A stretch of 64,000 nucleotides of DNA from an uncultured Bacteroidota bacterium (GCA_902788805.1 CADALO010000009.1:1-64000); one strand, 5' to 3'; counted from the stretch's first letter, positions 46,406-59,450 are shown. Numbers and translations are program-made. The notes: a model not told the origin generated them from the letters alone.

Positions 46406-46599
46406 CATCGAACAAGCAAATGGCGGGGTGTGTCGCACCATCAAATCACTCTCTTCGAAACCGTGTCGCACTGTCGAACCCTGCACATCAACCCTTCACA
46501 TCAACTCCTGCCGCACCGCCAAGACCTTCTCCTTAATTCGGACCTGATTTTTTGCCGGAAAAACGCCTTTTCATTATCAGTAAGTTACGGGGCCATCTT

Positions 46600-46700
46600 C
46601 GTTCGTTGTCCGTTCGTTGTCCAGTTGTTGTCCAGTCGTTGTCCAGTCATTGACTGGACAACGACTGGACAACAACTGGACAACGACTGGACAACGAACG
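46600..46700. repeat. near-perfect 101-bp palindrome built of 11-bp units
   Basis: Arms 46600-46648 and 46652-46700 pair over 49 bp with two mismatches around a 3-base loop. Each arm is itself four copies of an 11-bp unit (GTTGTCCAGTC or close variants). The remaining gap to the giant adhesin gene, 46701-47067, holds only its promoter and leader. Confidence 0.95.
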
Positions 46701-46913
46701 GAGTTGATAGGGGGCAGGAGTAGTGTTTTTACAGGCTTTCGCCAGACGAAAACCATTGCTGGAACGAAAACAGAACGAGAACGGAAGTTGAAAATATAGC
46801 GGGAGGTGCTCCATCAAACTTCCAAATAGCAAAAAATCGTTTCTTTTTTCATTTTTGTCCGATTGCCCAGATTGGGCATTCTGGTTAAATAAATGTTAAA
46901 AAAGATTTTTTCC

Positions 46914-46944
46914 TTTGCTGTAAAAAAGATAAATCGTAAATTTG
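46914..46944 (+). promoter_or_regulatory. promoter of the giant adhesin gene
   Basis: TTTG at 46914-46917 and TAAATTTG at 46937-46944 are exactly 19 bases apart. The predicted leader of about 118 bases contains a small hairpin (GCCCGATTTTTGGGC). Confidence 0.8.
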
Positions 46945-47067
46945 CACTTGTATTTTTGCCCGATTTTTGGGCGGCTTCCGCTCCAAATGTCTGACATTAA
47001 TGCTTTTATTTACATATTTGGTCAACATCAACAATTAATAATATTTATTAACTAAATCTTTTGCGTT

Positions 47068-50000
47068 ATGTTTAAATTTTTCCAAAAAATGTTGCTTGTC
47101 GCGGCGCTATGCGTGCCGTGGGCAACGCAGGCGCAAGGCGATTGTACTCCCATCAGTACATTCCCTGTGACTTACGGCTTTGAGGCCTCTGAGGGCTTCA
47201 CCACCACTGTCACGGCTGCTACAGCCTGCACGACAAACGTTTTCAGCAGTTGCTGGCGCAACGAGGAGACTGCCTTCAACGGTAGCAGTAGCACTGGCTC
47301 GGGCCGCATCTGGCACATCTATGGCGGCACGTCAGCCACGTTCCTCCACAGCGGCGCCCATTCGCTGATGCTTCCCGACAAGGGTTCCTCCACTGCCGGT
47401 GTCAGCACCACGATGCTGACCTTCCCGGCAATGAACTTCACCAATCCGGGAGGCTACATCGTGACCTTCTGGATTCAGAGGAACGGCACGGGAACAACCA
47501 ACCCCGAGGGCTTTAAGATCTACGCCAGCCCCACCGACACCATTGGGCCTGGAGCCGTGGAGTTGGGCCATTATTCGCGCCACTGCACTATGGCCTATCC
47601 CTGTATCGAGCCAACTACCGGCTGGTACCAGTACGAGACAGCTCCCATCACCCTGACGGGCACTGTCTATATCATTTTCGAGGGTCAGAGCTACTATGGC
47701 TCGAGCACCTATATCGACGATGTTGTCATTATGGAGACTCCCACCTGCATCAAGGTGAGAAACTTGGCCATCGATGCACAGCAGACTACCACCAACAGCC
47801 TTACGCTGACCTGGACTGACACCTCGAATACAGGTGCCACCTATAACATCTATCGATTCACAGCTACCGACACCACACTGGTGCAGGACGGCGTTACAGG
47901 CACTTCCTATACTGTCAGTGGCCTGAATCCCGCCACGTCATACACCTTTGCCGTGGTGACCGACTGCGGCAACGGCGACACCTCAATGTACTCTGCCACC
48001 GTCTCGGCCTTAACATCCTGTGCGGCTATCGCTGCCGCCGACTTACCCTACACCGAGGACTTTGAGGACTACACCTCTGGCTCCACCAATCCTATCAACC
48101 CCTGCTGGACCAAGGGTACCAACAACACTACGGCCTATCCCTATCCCAACAGCGCCGCTGCCATCAACAGCAGCATAGGCCTCCATTTCTATGGCTACTA
48201 TCCCTCTTCGGCAACGAGCACCCATTATTACAGTTGGGCAGCACTGCCGCCCATCGATGCCAACCTTGATATGAGCGACCTGATGCTGACGCTCGATGTC
48301 AAACGCTACAGCACGGTTTCCAACTACTATACCACTATCCTCTGGGTGGGTGTTGCCGACAGCGTGACGGGCTTGTCAAGCGCCGCAGCCATCGAGAGCT
48401 CCATCACCTGGATAGATACCATCGACCTCACCTCGGCAACAGCCTCTTCCATCCACAATTTGGAGGTGAGCTTTGCCAACTATGCAGGCAACGGCAAGTA
48501 TGTGTTCCTCTATGCTCCGACACCCGAGCTTGTGGGCACCAGCACCTACCGCTACAACTACGTGTATGTCGACAATGTGGCGCTGCGTGTCATCCCCACC
48601 TGTTTCTGGCCCTCTGATGCTGTTGTCACCAGCGTTTCTACCGATGAGGCCACCATCAGCTGGACCCCCGACCCGCGTACCGCCAACCCCAGCAGCTGGA
48701 GCATCGAGTACGGCGAGACTGGCTTCACCCCCGGCGAGGGCAGCACGGAGACTTCTTACACCACCAGTGTAGATCTCTTGAATCTTACAGCCAACACGGA
48801 ATACGATGTGTATATCAAGGCCAACTGCGGCGGCGAGATGTCGGATGCGACACTCTTCTCTTTCCGCACCTTGTGCAACGCTCTCGACAGCCTGCCTTAC
48901 ACTATGGATTTTGAGGGCTATCCCACCACAACGTCCACATCGACCGACTTTGTCCCCTGTCTGACACGACTGAACAACGGCACTCAGTATTTTGGCTACC
49001 CCTACTTGGCCAGCACCGCTTCGTATTGCCACAGCGGTACGCGTGGACTTTACTGGACCAACTCGACAACCACCGGCACCTATGGCGACTACCAGTATGT
49101 GATTATGCCCGCTGTCGACACCGACCAGTACAATATGAACACCCTGCAGTTCAAGTTCTGGGCACGTGCCACCGGTACCAGCTACCATCCCGTCTTCCAG
49201 GTTGGCGTGATGAGCAACCCTCAAGACGTGAACTCTTTCCAGCTGGTTGAGAGTGTCGACGTGGAGGGTACCACCTATGAGGAGTACACGGTCGCTTTGG
49301 GTAACTTCGAAGGCTATGGCAACTATATAGCCCTTCGCGCCCTGCGTCCCTCATCTACGTGGTATGCCACCGTTGACGACCTCACCATTGAGGAGATGCC
49401 CAACTGCCCGAATGTTGTCGACCTCGAGGCTACGGCCACCGTGGGCAGCGCCCTGCTGACTTGGGGCTATCAGGAAGGCTATGACGAGCCCGCAGGCTAT
49501 GAAGTGACCTTCGACAGCATTGGCGGCAGTAACCCCACAACGCTCACCATCACGGATCCTACAGCTCTCCTTACCAGCCTTATGCCGCGTACCAACTACA
49601 AGGCATACGTGCGCGCTGAATGCGGCGGCGACTACGGCGCTCAGGACAGCATTGAGTTCTCGACAGGTGCGTTCGATTGCGTTGAGTTGGATTCGCAGAA
49701 TTCGGGCGTCGACACTGTTGGCCCCCTGGGTACCACGACCACCTATTATGTTCCTATTGGACAGTTTTACAGATATAGCTATACACAGCAGCTTGTGCTG
49801 GCTTCTGAATTGAATGGCGCTATGACCATCACCGGCATTGATTTTGAATATGCCTATGCCACAGCCACCACTCAGAAGAACAATGTGACCATCTATATGG
49901 CCAACACTGCAGAGAGCAGTCTGGCAAGTGCTTTTGTGCCCTACAGCAGTGCTTTTGTGCCAGTCTACAGCGGTCCGCTCAACGGCACACAGGGATGGAA

Positions 50001-53000
50001 CCACTATGAGTTCACCACCCCGTTCAACTATGATGGCAACAGCAATCTGCTGATTATCGTCCACGACAATTCTAACGCCTATCCCGGAAGTGCGTACGTC
50101 TACAATGCGCACAGCGCTACGGGCAAGGCCCGCTATGTGCAGAACGACAGCAGCCCGTACGACATTAATACCGTCTCGGGCGGTACTTCTTATGCCAACC
50201 GTGCCAATATGAAGCTCCACTATGGCGAATGTATGACTATGGCTGTTTGCGCAGCTCCTGCGGCAACAGTCACCGACGTTACCGCCACCACCGCCGACAT
50301 CAGCTGGATTCCCGGCTATGATGAGACCTCTTGGGACATCTCGTACCGCGCGGCCGATTCTACCAACTGGACTGTGGCTGCCACCGGCGTCACTGCAAAC
50401 AGCTATCAGTTCGACAACCTTACTCCGGGTACTGACTATATATTCCGCGTCAGCTTCGAGTGCAGCGACAACAACATCTTCGAAAGCGTTGTCTCTGCCA
50501 GAACGGTCTGCTCGTTTGTCTCGATACCCTACAGCTACGGCTTCGAGGACCTGCCTACCGGTTCAACCACCACCCGTCCCGACATCCCCTGCTGGCAGCA
50601 CATCAACAACGCTACGCAATATTTCGGCTATCCCTATCCCAGCTCCACAACACCTCACAGCGGCACCCGCAGCCTCTATTGGTACGGCTCTACCACCACC
50701 GGCACCTATGCCGACTATGAGGTTGTTGTTCTGCCTGCCGTCGATACCAATACCAACCCCATCAGGACGCTGCAGCTCTCCTTCTGGGCCAAACCTACCT
50801 CGACATCGTATGCACCTGTTGTATATGTCGGCGTTATGACCGATCCTGAAGACATCAGCACATTTGAATATGTCGACACTGTCAATATCATTTCAGGCAG
50901 CACCGACTGGGCACTCTACGAGTCGTTCCTCAACACCTATAGCGGCGAGGGCAGCTATGTGGCCCTTCGCGCCAACCGTCCTTCCTCGGCGTGGTATATC
51001 TATACCGACGACTTTACGCTGGATGTTATCCCCTCTTGCCCGCACGTTGTCAACCTGGCAGTGGATTCGGTTTCGCAGAACAGCGTCAGCCTGAGCTGGA
51101 CCGCCGCCGGCGCTGAGAGCACTTGGTCTGTCACCGATGGCACCAACTACTATACCACCACTGTTCCCAGCATCACCATCGGCAACCTGACAGCCAACAC
51201 CGCCTACACATTCAGCGTTCGTGCTCTCTGCGACGATGGTGATTCGAGTATGCTTTGGAGTATTAATGCCCGCACTTCTTGCGAGCCTATATTGGCACTA
51301 CCATATAGCGAGAACTTCGACAGCTATACAAGCAGCACCACTGCTGCCACCGGCGTTCCAATTCCTTGCTGGAACAGTCTGATGACAGGTACTGCCTCCT
51401 ACCAGACTGGCAGTTATCTGCCTATGATTTACTACAGCACCAGCTATCCGCACAGCGGCACCTATTGCTTGCGTCTCAATGGTGTCGGCTACCACACCCT
51501 GCCTCAGCTGCCTTGTCCGGCTGACTCGGTGACGATTAGTTTCTGGGCCACATCCACCAGTTCGAGCTACAAGTGCTTCCTCGGTGTGATGAGCAACCCG
51601 AATGATGGGACTACATTCGACACCATTCAGGAACTTACATTCCCGACTTATTCTACTCCCCAGCATTTCGAGGTCAACCTCACGAACTATACCGGTACTG
51701 GTCGTTATATTGCATTCCGCAATGCATATACCACCGCTTCGACCTACTACAGCTACATCTATCTTGATGACATCGACGTGTGGCACAACACCAACTGCGG
51801 CTCGCCCGTTGTCAATCTGGGCAATGTCACCAACAACACCATCGATGTTACTTGGCTCGACACCACGGTCAACGGCTATGCCAATGGCGTGACTGTTATG
51901 TGGAACACTGCCAACACCACTTCTGGTGCACAGACAGCATCGGTTGCAGCAGGCAGCAGCTACACCATCAACGGCCTCAATGGTAATACCACCTATTATA
52001 TCTGGATTGCCGGCAACTGCGGCAACGAGCTCAGCCGTCCTGTTCCGCTGGTGGCTACCACTGCTTCCGACTGCGGAATTGTTGAGAACCTCACCCTTGC
52101 CGGTGTCTCCGACAATACTTTAGGTATCAGCTGGAACGCTCCTTCGATTGGCGATCCCGCTACAAGCTATATCGTCACTCTGAAGAAATGCACCAACATT
52201 CCGTTCGCCAACGACTTTGTGGTTGTCCGCGACACCGTGAACGCTACCTATTATATGTTCAACGGTCTTGAGGACGCTACTACCTACGCTTACAGCGTCA
52301 CCACCGTCTGTAACGACGAGGTGGGCGAGGCCAACAGCGGCTATGCCACCACCACCATTTGCGAGATGGATACTGTGGGCGACTACGCCACCAACTACTC
52401 GGCACAGCCTATCTATGCATCCCAGGCTTACAGCTACACTCAGCAGCTCTATATGTCCAACGAACTTGCAGGCATCGACAGCATTAACTCTATCGCCATC
52501 TATCAGCGTGGTCTGTGGGGCGAATATGAGGACCGCAATGTCACTGTATATCTCGGCTATACCAACAAGACCGAGTTTGAGAGCACCGCCGACTATGTGC
52601 CGATGTCCAACCTCACTCAGGTCTACAGCGGACGCCTCAGCGGTTTCGGTTGGATTAGCCTGAAGTTCGACACAACCTACGTCCGTGTTGCCGACAGTAA
52701 CCTCGTTGTCGTCATCGACGATAACACTGGCGTTGCACATACTGGCAACTGCTACTGGGCTTGCAGCAAATTCGACAACCCGGCCATCTACCGTGCTATG
52801 CGTATGTACAGCAGCTCCAACATTCAGCCCACGTCTCCTTCTGGCACCTACGCAAGAGACTATTACCGTGCATTCATAGTCTTCGGCAATGCTGGTTGCG
52901 AGAACGATGGTTGCGATGTGCCTGTCGTTATGCAGTCGGCAGCCTATGCTGACCACGTAGACATCACCTGGAATGCTGCTCAGGGCGCCAGCTATGATGT

Positions 53001-56000
53001 CAGCTACCGTATCCTTGGTGCCGACAACTGGACTACCGTAGCCACAGGCAACACCTCTGGCTCGGCTACCATCAACGGCCTTGGCGCTTCGTTCCTTGGC
53101 GAGGCCCGCGTCAGCTACAGCTGCAACGGCCAGATCGTCAGCGGCACCACTCAGATCCAGACCCTCTGCGGTCCTGCCAGCCTGCCTCTCACCGAGGACT
53201 TCCAGTCTTGGGATTATGGTCACTTCAACCGTCCGTGCTGGATCTCCAACCTTACCGACCCGACCAATGCAGACCGCGAATATCCTTATATTACCGCTCT
53301 TACAGGCAATGAGAACAATATGCTTTGCTTTATGCGCTATGGAGCATACGTTATCCTGCCGCAGATCGACACCGCCCTCAGCGAGTGCCAGATCCGCTTC
53401 AAGTTGACCCAGGGCAACGACGATGCACAAATCCTTCTGGGTGTTATCAACGACGCTTCAATGCCTATCCATACGATGTATGTCCTCGACACCCTTTCGC
53501 GCATCGACTATGACACCACCAGCAGCACGGCCAGCATCACCTACTCGCTTGCCAATGTACCTGCAGCATACAGCCACGGACGCATCGCCTTCTGGGATGC
53601 TATGTCAAGCTACAGTTTCATCGACGACATCGTTGTTGAACTGATACCTTCCTGTACGCCCGCATCGGAAATCACAGCTACGGCAAGCACCAACACTGCC
53701 ACCGTCAGCTGGACTGTCAACGGCGACAACGCATCGAGCTACTTCATAGTCTACGGTCCCCGCGGTTTCACTGCCGGCCAGGGCGACACCATCACGGCTA
53801 CAGGCTCGCCTGTCACCATCACCGGCCTCAACCACAGCACCAACTATGACGCTTATGTCTACACTGTATGCGACCTGCTCAACGCCACCTCGTCGGCATC
53901 CAATGTTGTCCAGTTCACCACCGACTGCGCACCGTATACCACGCTGCCTTACACGGAGAACTTCGAGAACTTGTTGCCTGCCGGCTCGAGCATCGCCACC
54001 GTGCTGCCAAACTGCTGGGCTTCTGAGACTGGCACTAACGCTGTGGCCCACGTGGTCTACACCACCAACTCGACCCAGGCCTCCTCGCCGCAGCACGCAT
54101 TCTATATGAATGAGAACGGCGTTGTGGCTCTGCCCGAAATGGGTGTGGCCCTCAACACTCTGAAACTCTCCTTCCACGAGTGCAATATGAACCCGCAGAC
54201 CAACGGCCTCGTTGTGGGTACTGTGGCCAACGTGAACACTGGCTTCGCTCAGACCTTTGTGCCTTACGACACCATCGTCTTCACCGGCAACCAGAGTATC
54301 TATGATGTTACCACCTATATGGTAGACTACACTGGCACGGCTACACGCTTGGCCTTGAAGAACTACAGCACTAATGGCGGCAGCGTCTCCGAGCACTACA
54401 TTGACGACCTGACCATTGAACTGGCTCCTGCCTGCATCCCGATTCAAAACCTCCGCGCCACCTATCTGGTAGGCGATGAGATTACCCTTGAGTGGATGCG
54501 CAGCAACTCGATGGCCTACAGCGTAGAGTATGGTGCCCACGGCTTCACTTTGGGCAATGGCACCCAGACTACTACCACTACTCGCAATGTGTCGCTCACA
54601 GGCCTCACTCCACAGACTCAGTATGATGTCTATGTAATGAGCGACTGCGACACGGTGTTCTACACCTTCACCACTCCGTGCGCTGCTGTGTCGCTGCCTT
54701 ACACCGAGAACTTCGACAACTACACCACCAGCACTACTGCCGCCACCGGCTACCAGATCAACTGCTGGGACTATATTATGACAGGCACATCAACCTATCA
54801 AACCGCAACCTATCAGCCCCAGATATACTACGGCTCTACAAACGCCAACAGCGGCAGCTACAGCCTGCGTCTCTATGGTGAAAGCTACACAATGCTGCCC
54901 CCGATGCCGACAACGCTCGACAGCCTGCAGCTGACCTTCTGGGACTACACCACCAGCGCCAGCTACGGTCTTGAGGTCGGCGTTATGGAAGGCAACACAT
55001 TCATCCCCATCCAGACCATCAATTCGCCGACAAGCACGCACGTGGAATACGAGATCAGCCTTAGCAGCTATCACGGAAACAGCCGTATCATCGCCTTCCG
55101 CAACAAGTATACCACGTCGAGCACTATCTACTACAGCTATCACTATATCGACGACATCGAGGTGGACTATATTCCCAGTTGCCCGAAGGTCAGAGACCTG
55201 ACAACAACGGCTATCTCTCAGAACAGTGTCACTCTTGGCTGGACCAATGGCGGCAGCGAGACACAGTGGGTTGTTGAGTACGGCAACAACAGCGATGTTG
55301 CCAACAGCAATCCCTACACCGTGACTGGTCTGACACCCAATACCGAGTACACCTTCTACGTGCGCCCGCTTTGCGGTGTCGGCGATACCGGCCGTGCACG
55401 CACCATCACCGTGACCACCTTGTGCAATGCTGTCTCGCTTCCATTCACTGAGAACTTCGACAGCTACACTACAAGCACCACAGCTGCTACGGGCGTGTTA
55501 CCTAATTGCTGGAGCTACGTTATGACCGGTACCAACACTACAGGCAGCTATCTACCGCAGATTTACTACAGCAGCACCTATGCCAACAGTGGCAGCTACA
55601 GTTTGCGTCTCTATGGTCTCTGCTACTTCATTCTGCCCGAGATGGATGCTCCTATCGACTCGTTGCAGATTTCCTTCAACACCTACAAGACCTCCGCAGC
55701 CTATGAGCTTGAGGTTGGCGTGATGGAAGGCAACACTTTCGTCCCCATCCAGGCTATAGACTATGGAGCAAGCACCCACTCACAGCAGACTGTCTACCTC
55801 GCTAGTTACACCGGAACGGGCAACCGCATCGCTTTCCGAAACAACCACTCTTCGTACCAGTATAGCTACCACTACATCGACGACATCGTTGTCGACTATG
55901 TCCCATCCTGTATGCCTGTACACGACATCCACAGCACCGGTGCCACTATAAGCAGCATCGATGTCGACTGGACCGACCTCTCGTCGGCCACCGAGTGGGA

Positions 56001-57797
56001 AGTTGTCTACGGTACGGCTGGCTTCAATATGAGCCAGGGCACCTCGATGACGGTCTACTCGCACCCGATAACGCTCTCCAACCTCGACAGCGCCACCAAC
56101 TATGATGTCTATGTCCGCCCAATCTGCTCGGTAGGCGACACCGGTAGTTGGACAATGGAGACCTTGATGAGCGGTATCTGCGACGGTATGGTTGAGTTCT
56201 TTACCGGCAGCTCCACGGGTACTTCCAATGCAATACCTGTCGACAACTACTACAATTACTCTCTCAGCCAGACCATTATCGACAGCGCTGAGTTGGCTCA
56301 ACTGAATGGTGGTAACGGCTCGCCCATTAACTTCACCGGCATTGCTTACCACTATAATTACACTACCGCATCTGCCGACAAGACCGATGTTGACATCTGG
56401 ATCCAGCCCACAACCAAGAGCACCTTCAGCAGCACTACCGACGCCGTGGCCCTCAACACCGCCACCGCCGTCAAGGTCTACCACGGTGCCCTCAACTGCT
56501 CGCAGGGTTGGAACTACTTTATGTTCCCCGACACTGCATCCTACAACTGGGACGGCCACAGCAACCTGTTGGTCATCGTCGACGACAACTCGGGTGAATA
56601 CGACGGAAGCTCATACGTATTCAGCACCACTGCCTGCACGGGTAACAAGACTCTTGTCTACTACAGCGACAGCGACAACCCCAATGTGAACACCCCGTCG
56701 ACATTCTCAGGCAACAAGTACATCTATAGTTACCGCCCGACGATGAAGCTCATAAGCTGCGGCAACGCAATTTGCAGCAAACCGCAAGTGCTGCCTGCTT
56801 CCAACGTCACCTACAACAGCGCCACAATCAACTGGAACAGCAACAGCGCCACATCCTTCGAGGTCGCTGTCAAGGCTGCCACTGATGCCGTTTGGCCTGC
56901 TGAAGTGGCCGTGAACAACGCCAGCAGCTACGATGTCACCAACCTCACTCCCGCCACGATGTATCAGTTCCGCGTCCGCGCCATCTGCGACCCGACCGAG
57001 AACCTGATCTCTGACTGGGCTATCGGCACCTTCACTACCGACAGCTTGCCGTGCTTCATCCCGACCGACCTGCACACCACCAACGTGGGCTACACCAGCG
57101 TCAACCTTGCTTGGGGCGCTTCGAGCGAGCAGAACCACTGGACCCTCACCGTGTGGAACACCGCAGGTTCTGTCGACTATGACGTTACGGGCAACGCCGC
57201 CTTCACCGTCACCGGTCTGACCCAGAACACGGCATACAATGCTGCTGTGAAGGCCGTCTGCGGCAACGGCGCCGCTGAGAGCGAATACAGCGACACCATC
57301 CAGTTCACAACCGACAACTGCGAACAGGTTACTGGCGTTACAGTGAACAACATCACTGAGAACAGCGCTGTCTGTCGGACACGGCCAGGGCCAGGGTACT
57401 ACTGTCATCGTCAACGGCGTCACCACCTATACCATCACTGGCCTCGAGTCAGAGATGGGCTACTCGGTCTACGTCCGCGCACTCTGCGAAGCAGATGCTC
57501 CGGGTCCGTGGTCGCAAGTCCAGGAGTTCACCACCCAGCATATTGGTATCGATGTTGCCGACGGAATGAACGTCAGCATCTACCCGAACCCGACAAGCAG
57601 CACCACCACGATCGCCCTGAGCGGCGTGAACGGCGATGTTGCCATCACTGTTGTTGATATGAACGGCCGCGTCGTTATGAGCGACTCGATGAGCTGCGAA
57701 GGCGACTGCGTGAAGACGATGGAGTGCCCAGGGTGCTTACTTCGTCCGCATCAACGGTGAGAATGTGAATATGGTGAAGAAGCTTGTTGTGAAATAA
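47068..57797 (+). CDS. giant T9SS-secreted repeat adhesin, two frameshifts near the 3' end
   Basis: About 3570 residues. The signal peptide is 'MFKFFQKMLLVAALCVPWAT'. At least nine cleaved-adhesin/choice-of-anchor-J modules follow, each opening like 'LPYTENFD' with a 'CW' motif after 15-20 residues and ending like 'YIDDI'. They alternate with fibronectin type III modules ('SVTLGWT' to 'YTVTGLTPNTEYTFYVRPLC'). Three copies of a separate beta domain carry 'YSYTQQL'. The first frame stays open to 57657, but its coding sense is lost at about 57370. The FN3 continues in the next frame to 'NVSIYPNPTSSTTTIAL' and is lost again at about 57722. The third frame gives 'GAYFVRINGENVNMVKKLVV' and the stop at 57795. 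Both breaks look like small deletions just before a CCAGGG. It would be a surface adhesin or matrix protein if read correctly. Confidence 0.85.
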
Positions 57798-57821
57798 GCT
57801 TGCTTCATAGCATATCCCTGC

Positions 57822-57857
57822 GAAGAGGGCGTCCCTAACAGGACGCCCTCTTCTTTT
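57822..57857 (+). terminator. terminator of the giant adhesin gene
   Basis: Two 13-bp arms (GAAGAGGGCGTCC and GGACGCCCTCTTC) enclose a 6-base loop and are followed by TTTT, 24 bp after the stop in the restored frame. Confidence 0.9.
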
Positions 57858-57971
57858 GGAGTTAAGGGGAGTTAAAGGGAAGTTAGAGGGAAGTTAAGGG
57901 ACAAATGAACCGTCTCGGATTGTATTGTCCTTTAACTTCCAGCGCGAAGCGCGATAACTCCCCTTAACTCC
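57858..57971. repeat. GGAGTTAAGGG-type inverted repeat patch
   Basis: A perfect 17-bp arm (GGAGTTAAGGGGAGTTA) at 57858-57874 is inverted at 57955-57971. Between them are looser GGGAAGTTA units and a GCGCGAAGCGCG palindrome. No gene is visible. Confidence 0.85.
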
Positions 57972-58030
57972 TCTTAATTCCCCATTCTACCCCCCCTTAA
58001 CATCCCATTCTAACTTTCTCTCAACTCTTA

Positions 58031-58060
58031 CAAAAAAACGCCCCGATCGGGGCGTTTTTG
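58031..58060. terminator. bidirectional terminator downstream of the aminopeptidase gene
   Basis: The perfect palindrome ACGCCCCGATCGGGGCGT (58038-58055) has T runs on both strands. It lies directly beyond the stop of the minus-strand peptidase gene. Confidence 0.85.
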
Positions 58061-58061
58061 A

Positions 58062-59450
58062 TTATTCATTCATTGTGGCTTCGATTTCGGCTATGGTCTT
58101 GGGGATGGGCTTACCGAGCACTCGGCAGCCGGTATCTGTAACCAATATGTCGTCCTCGATGCGTATGCCGCCAAAGTCTTTCCATTTCTCCAGTTCGTCG
58201 AAGTTGATGAAGTCCTTGCAGGTGCCTTCAGCGTGCCACTTGTCGATGAGGGCGGGGATGAAGTAGCATCCAGGCTCGTCGGTGATGACAAAGCCCTTCT
58301 GCAGGCGGCGTCCGCAGCGCAGGCTGCCAAGGCCGAACTGCTCGCTGGGGCGTGTCTCGTCGTCGTAGCCTACGTTGATTTGGCCGTAGTCCTCCATATC
58401 GTGCACGTCGAGGCCCATCATATGTCCCAGGCCGTGAGGCATCAGCAGGCTGTGTGCTCCGTTAGCCACGATGTCGTCGAGGTTGCCCTTGAGGATGCCG
58501 AGTTCCTTGTATCCCTGGGCCAGTATGCGGCTGGCAGCAGTGTGCACCTCCTTGTAGGTGATGCCAGGGCGGGTGCAGCGGATGGCCTCGAGATTGGCGT
58601 TGAGCACAATCTGGTAGATAGCCTTCTGACGCTCATTGAAGCGGCCTCCGACGGGCACCGAGCGGGTGATGTCGGAGCAATAGTTCATAGCCGTCTCGCA
58701 TCCGGCGTCCATCACCAGCATACGGCCTTCAACCAACTGGTTGTTATGGCCGTGGTTGTGGAGCGTCTCGCCGTGGATGGTCATAATGACCGGGAAGCTG
58801 ACGGGACCGTTGCCTTTCCAAGCTTCGCCTTGCATAAAGCCGGCAAGCTCATACTCATAGCGGCCGGGCATAGCCATCTTCATTGCTCCCACGTGCATAT
58901 TGTAGGCCGTGGCGATGGCTTTCTCGATTTCGGCAATCTCCTCATCGCTCTTGATGCTGCGCTGCTTGACGCAGGCCATAATGAGTTCGTGCGACGCATA
59001 GTCGAGCACCCGCCCGTTGTTGATGCCGAGCAGGAGGCTGAGTTGGTTGGTGATGTCGGCGCGATAGGGTGGGAGGTATTTTATTGAACGGCTCTCACGG
59101 ATGGCCTTGTTGCAGAAGTCCTGCAGCGCTTTTAGGTCGCCGCTGTTGGCCACGCCCACGCTGGCGGCAAGCTCTTTGACGCTGGGCAGCGGGCCTGTCC
59201 AGATTATGTCGTCAATGTCGTAGTCGTTGGCGAAGATGTAGTCCTTGCCACTGTCGCAGTCGAGCACACCGACCAAGTCTTCGCGCTGAAGACCAAAGAA
59301 ATAGAGAAATGTGCTGTCCTGACGGAACCAGTAGGTGTTGTCGGGATAGTTGCAGGGCGCCTCGTGGTTGCCTGGCAGGATGATGATGCCGTGGCCGATG
59401 TCCTTGCGGAGCTGCTCGCGGCGTGCGATATAGGTCTCTTTCTTGAACAT
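58062..59450 (-). CDS. pepP: Xaa-Pro aminopeptidase (aminopeptidase P)
   Basis: This is a 462-residue metallopeptidase of the M24 family, removing N-terminal residues before proline in the cytoplasm. The N-terminal creatinase-like domain begins 'MFKKETYIARREQLRKDIGH'. The pita-bread domain shows metal ligands in 'LVMDAGCETAMNYCSDITRS' (two Asp), 'LMPHGLGHMMGLDVHDME' (His), 'FVITDEPGCYF' (Glu) and 'GGIRIEDDILVTDTGC' (Glu). Its length fits PepP. It is a single gene with a terminator just after it, and it diverges from the SPFH gene. Confidence 0.96.
   Translation of the reverse strand: MFKKETYIARREQLRKDIGHGIIILPGNHEAPCNYPDNTYWFRQDSTFLYFFGLQREDLVGVLDCDSGKDYIFANDYDIDDIIWTGPLPSVKELAASVGVANSGDLKALQDFCNKAIRESRSIKYLPPYRADITNQLSLLLGINNGRVLDYASHELIMACVKQRSIKSDEEIAEIEKAIATAYNMHVGAMKMAMPGRYEYELAGFMQGEAWKGNGPVSFPVIMTIHGETLHNHGHNNQLVEGRMLVMDAGCETAMNYCSDITRSVPVGGRFNERQKAIYQIVLNANLEAIRCTRPGITYKEVHTAASRILAQGYKELGILKGNLDDIVANGAHSLLMPHGLGHMMGLDVHDMEDYGQINVGYDDETRPSEQFGLGSLRCGRRLQKGFVITDEPGCYFIPALIDKWHAEGTCKDFINFDELEKWKDFGGIRIEDDILVTDTGCRVLGKPIPKTIAEIEATMNE

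Noticed and set aside
45999..46547. Open frame of 182 codons with a repeated peptide (LMVRHDFEES)
   Set aside because: It only reflects the 33-bp tandem repeats, which happen to be a multiple of three, and it crosses the terminator and inverted repeat; there is no promoter or ribosome site of its own.
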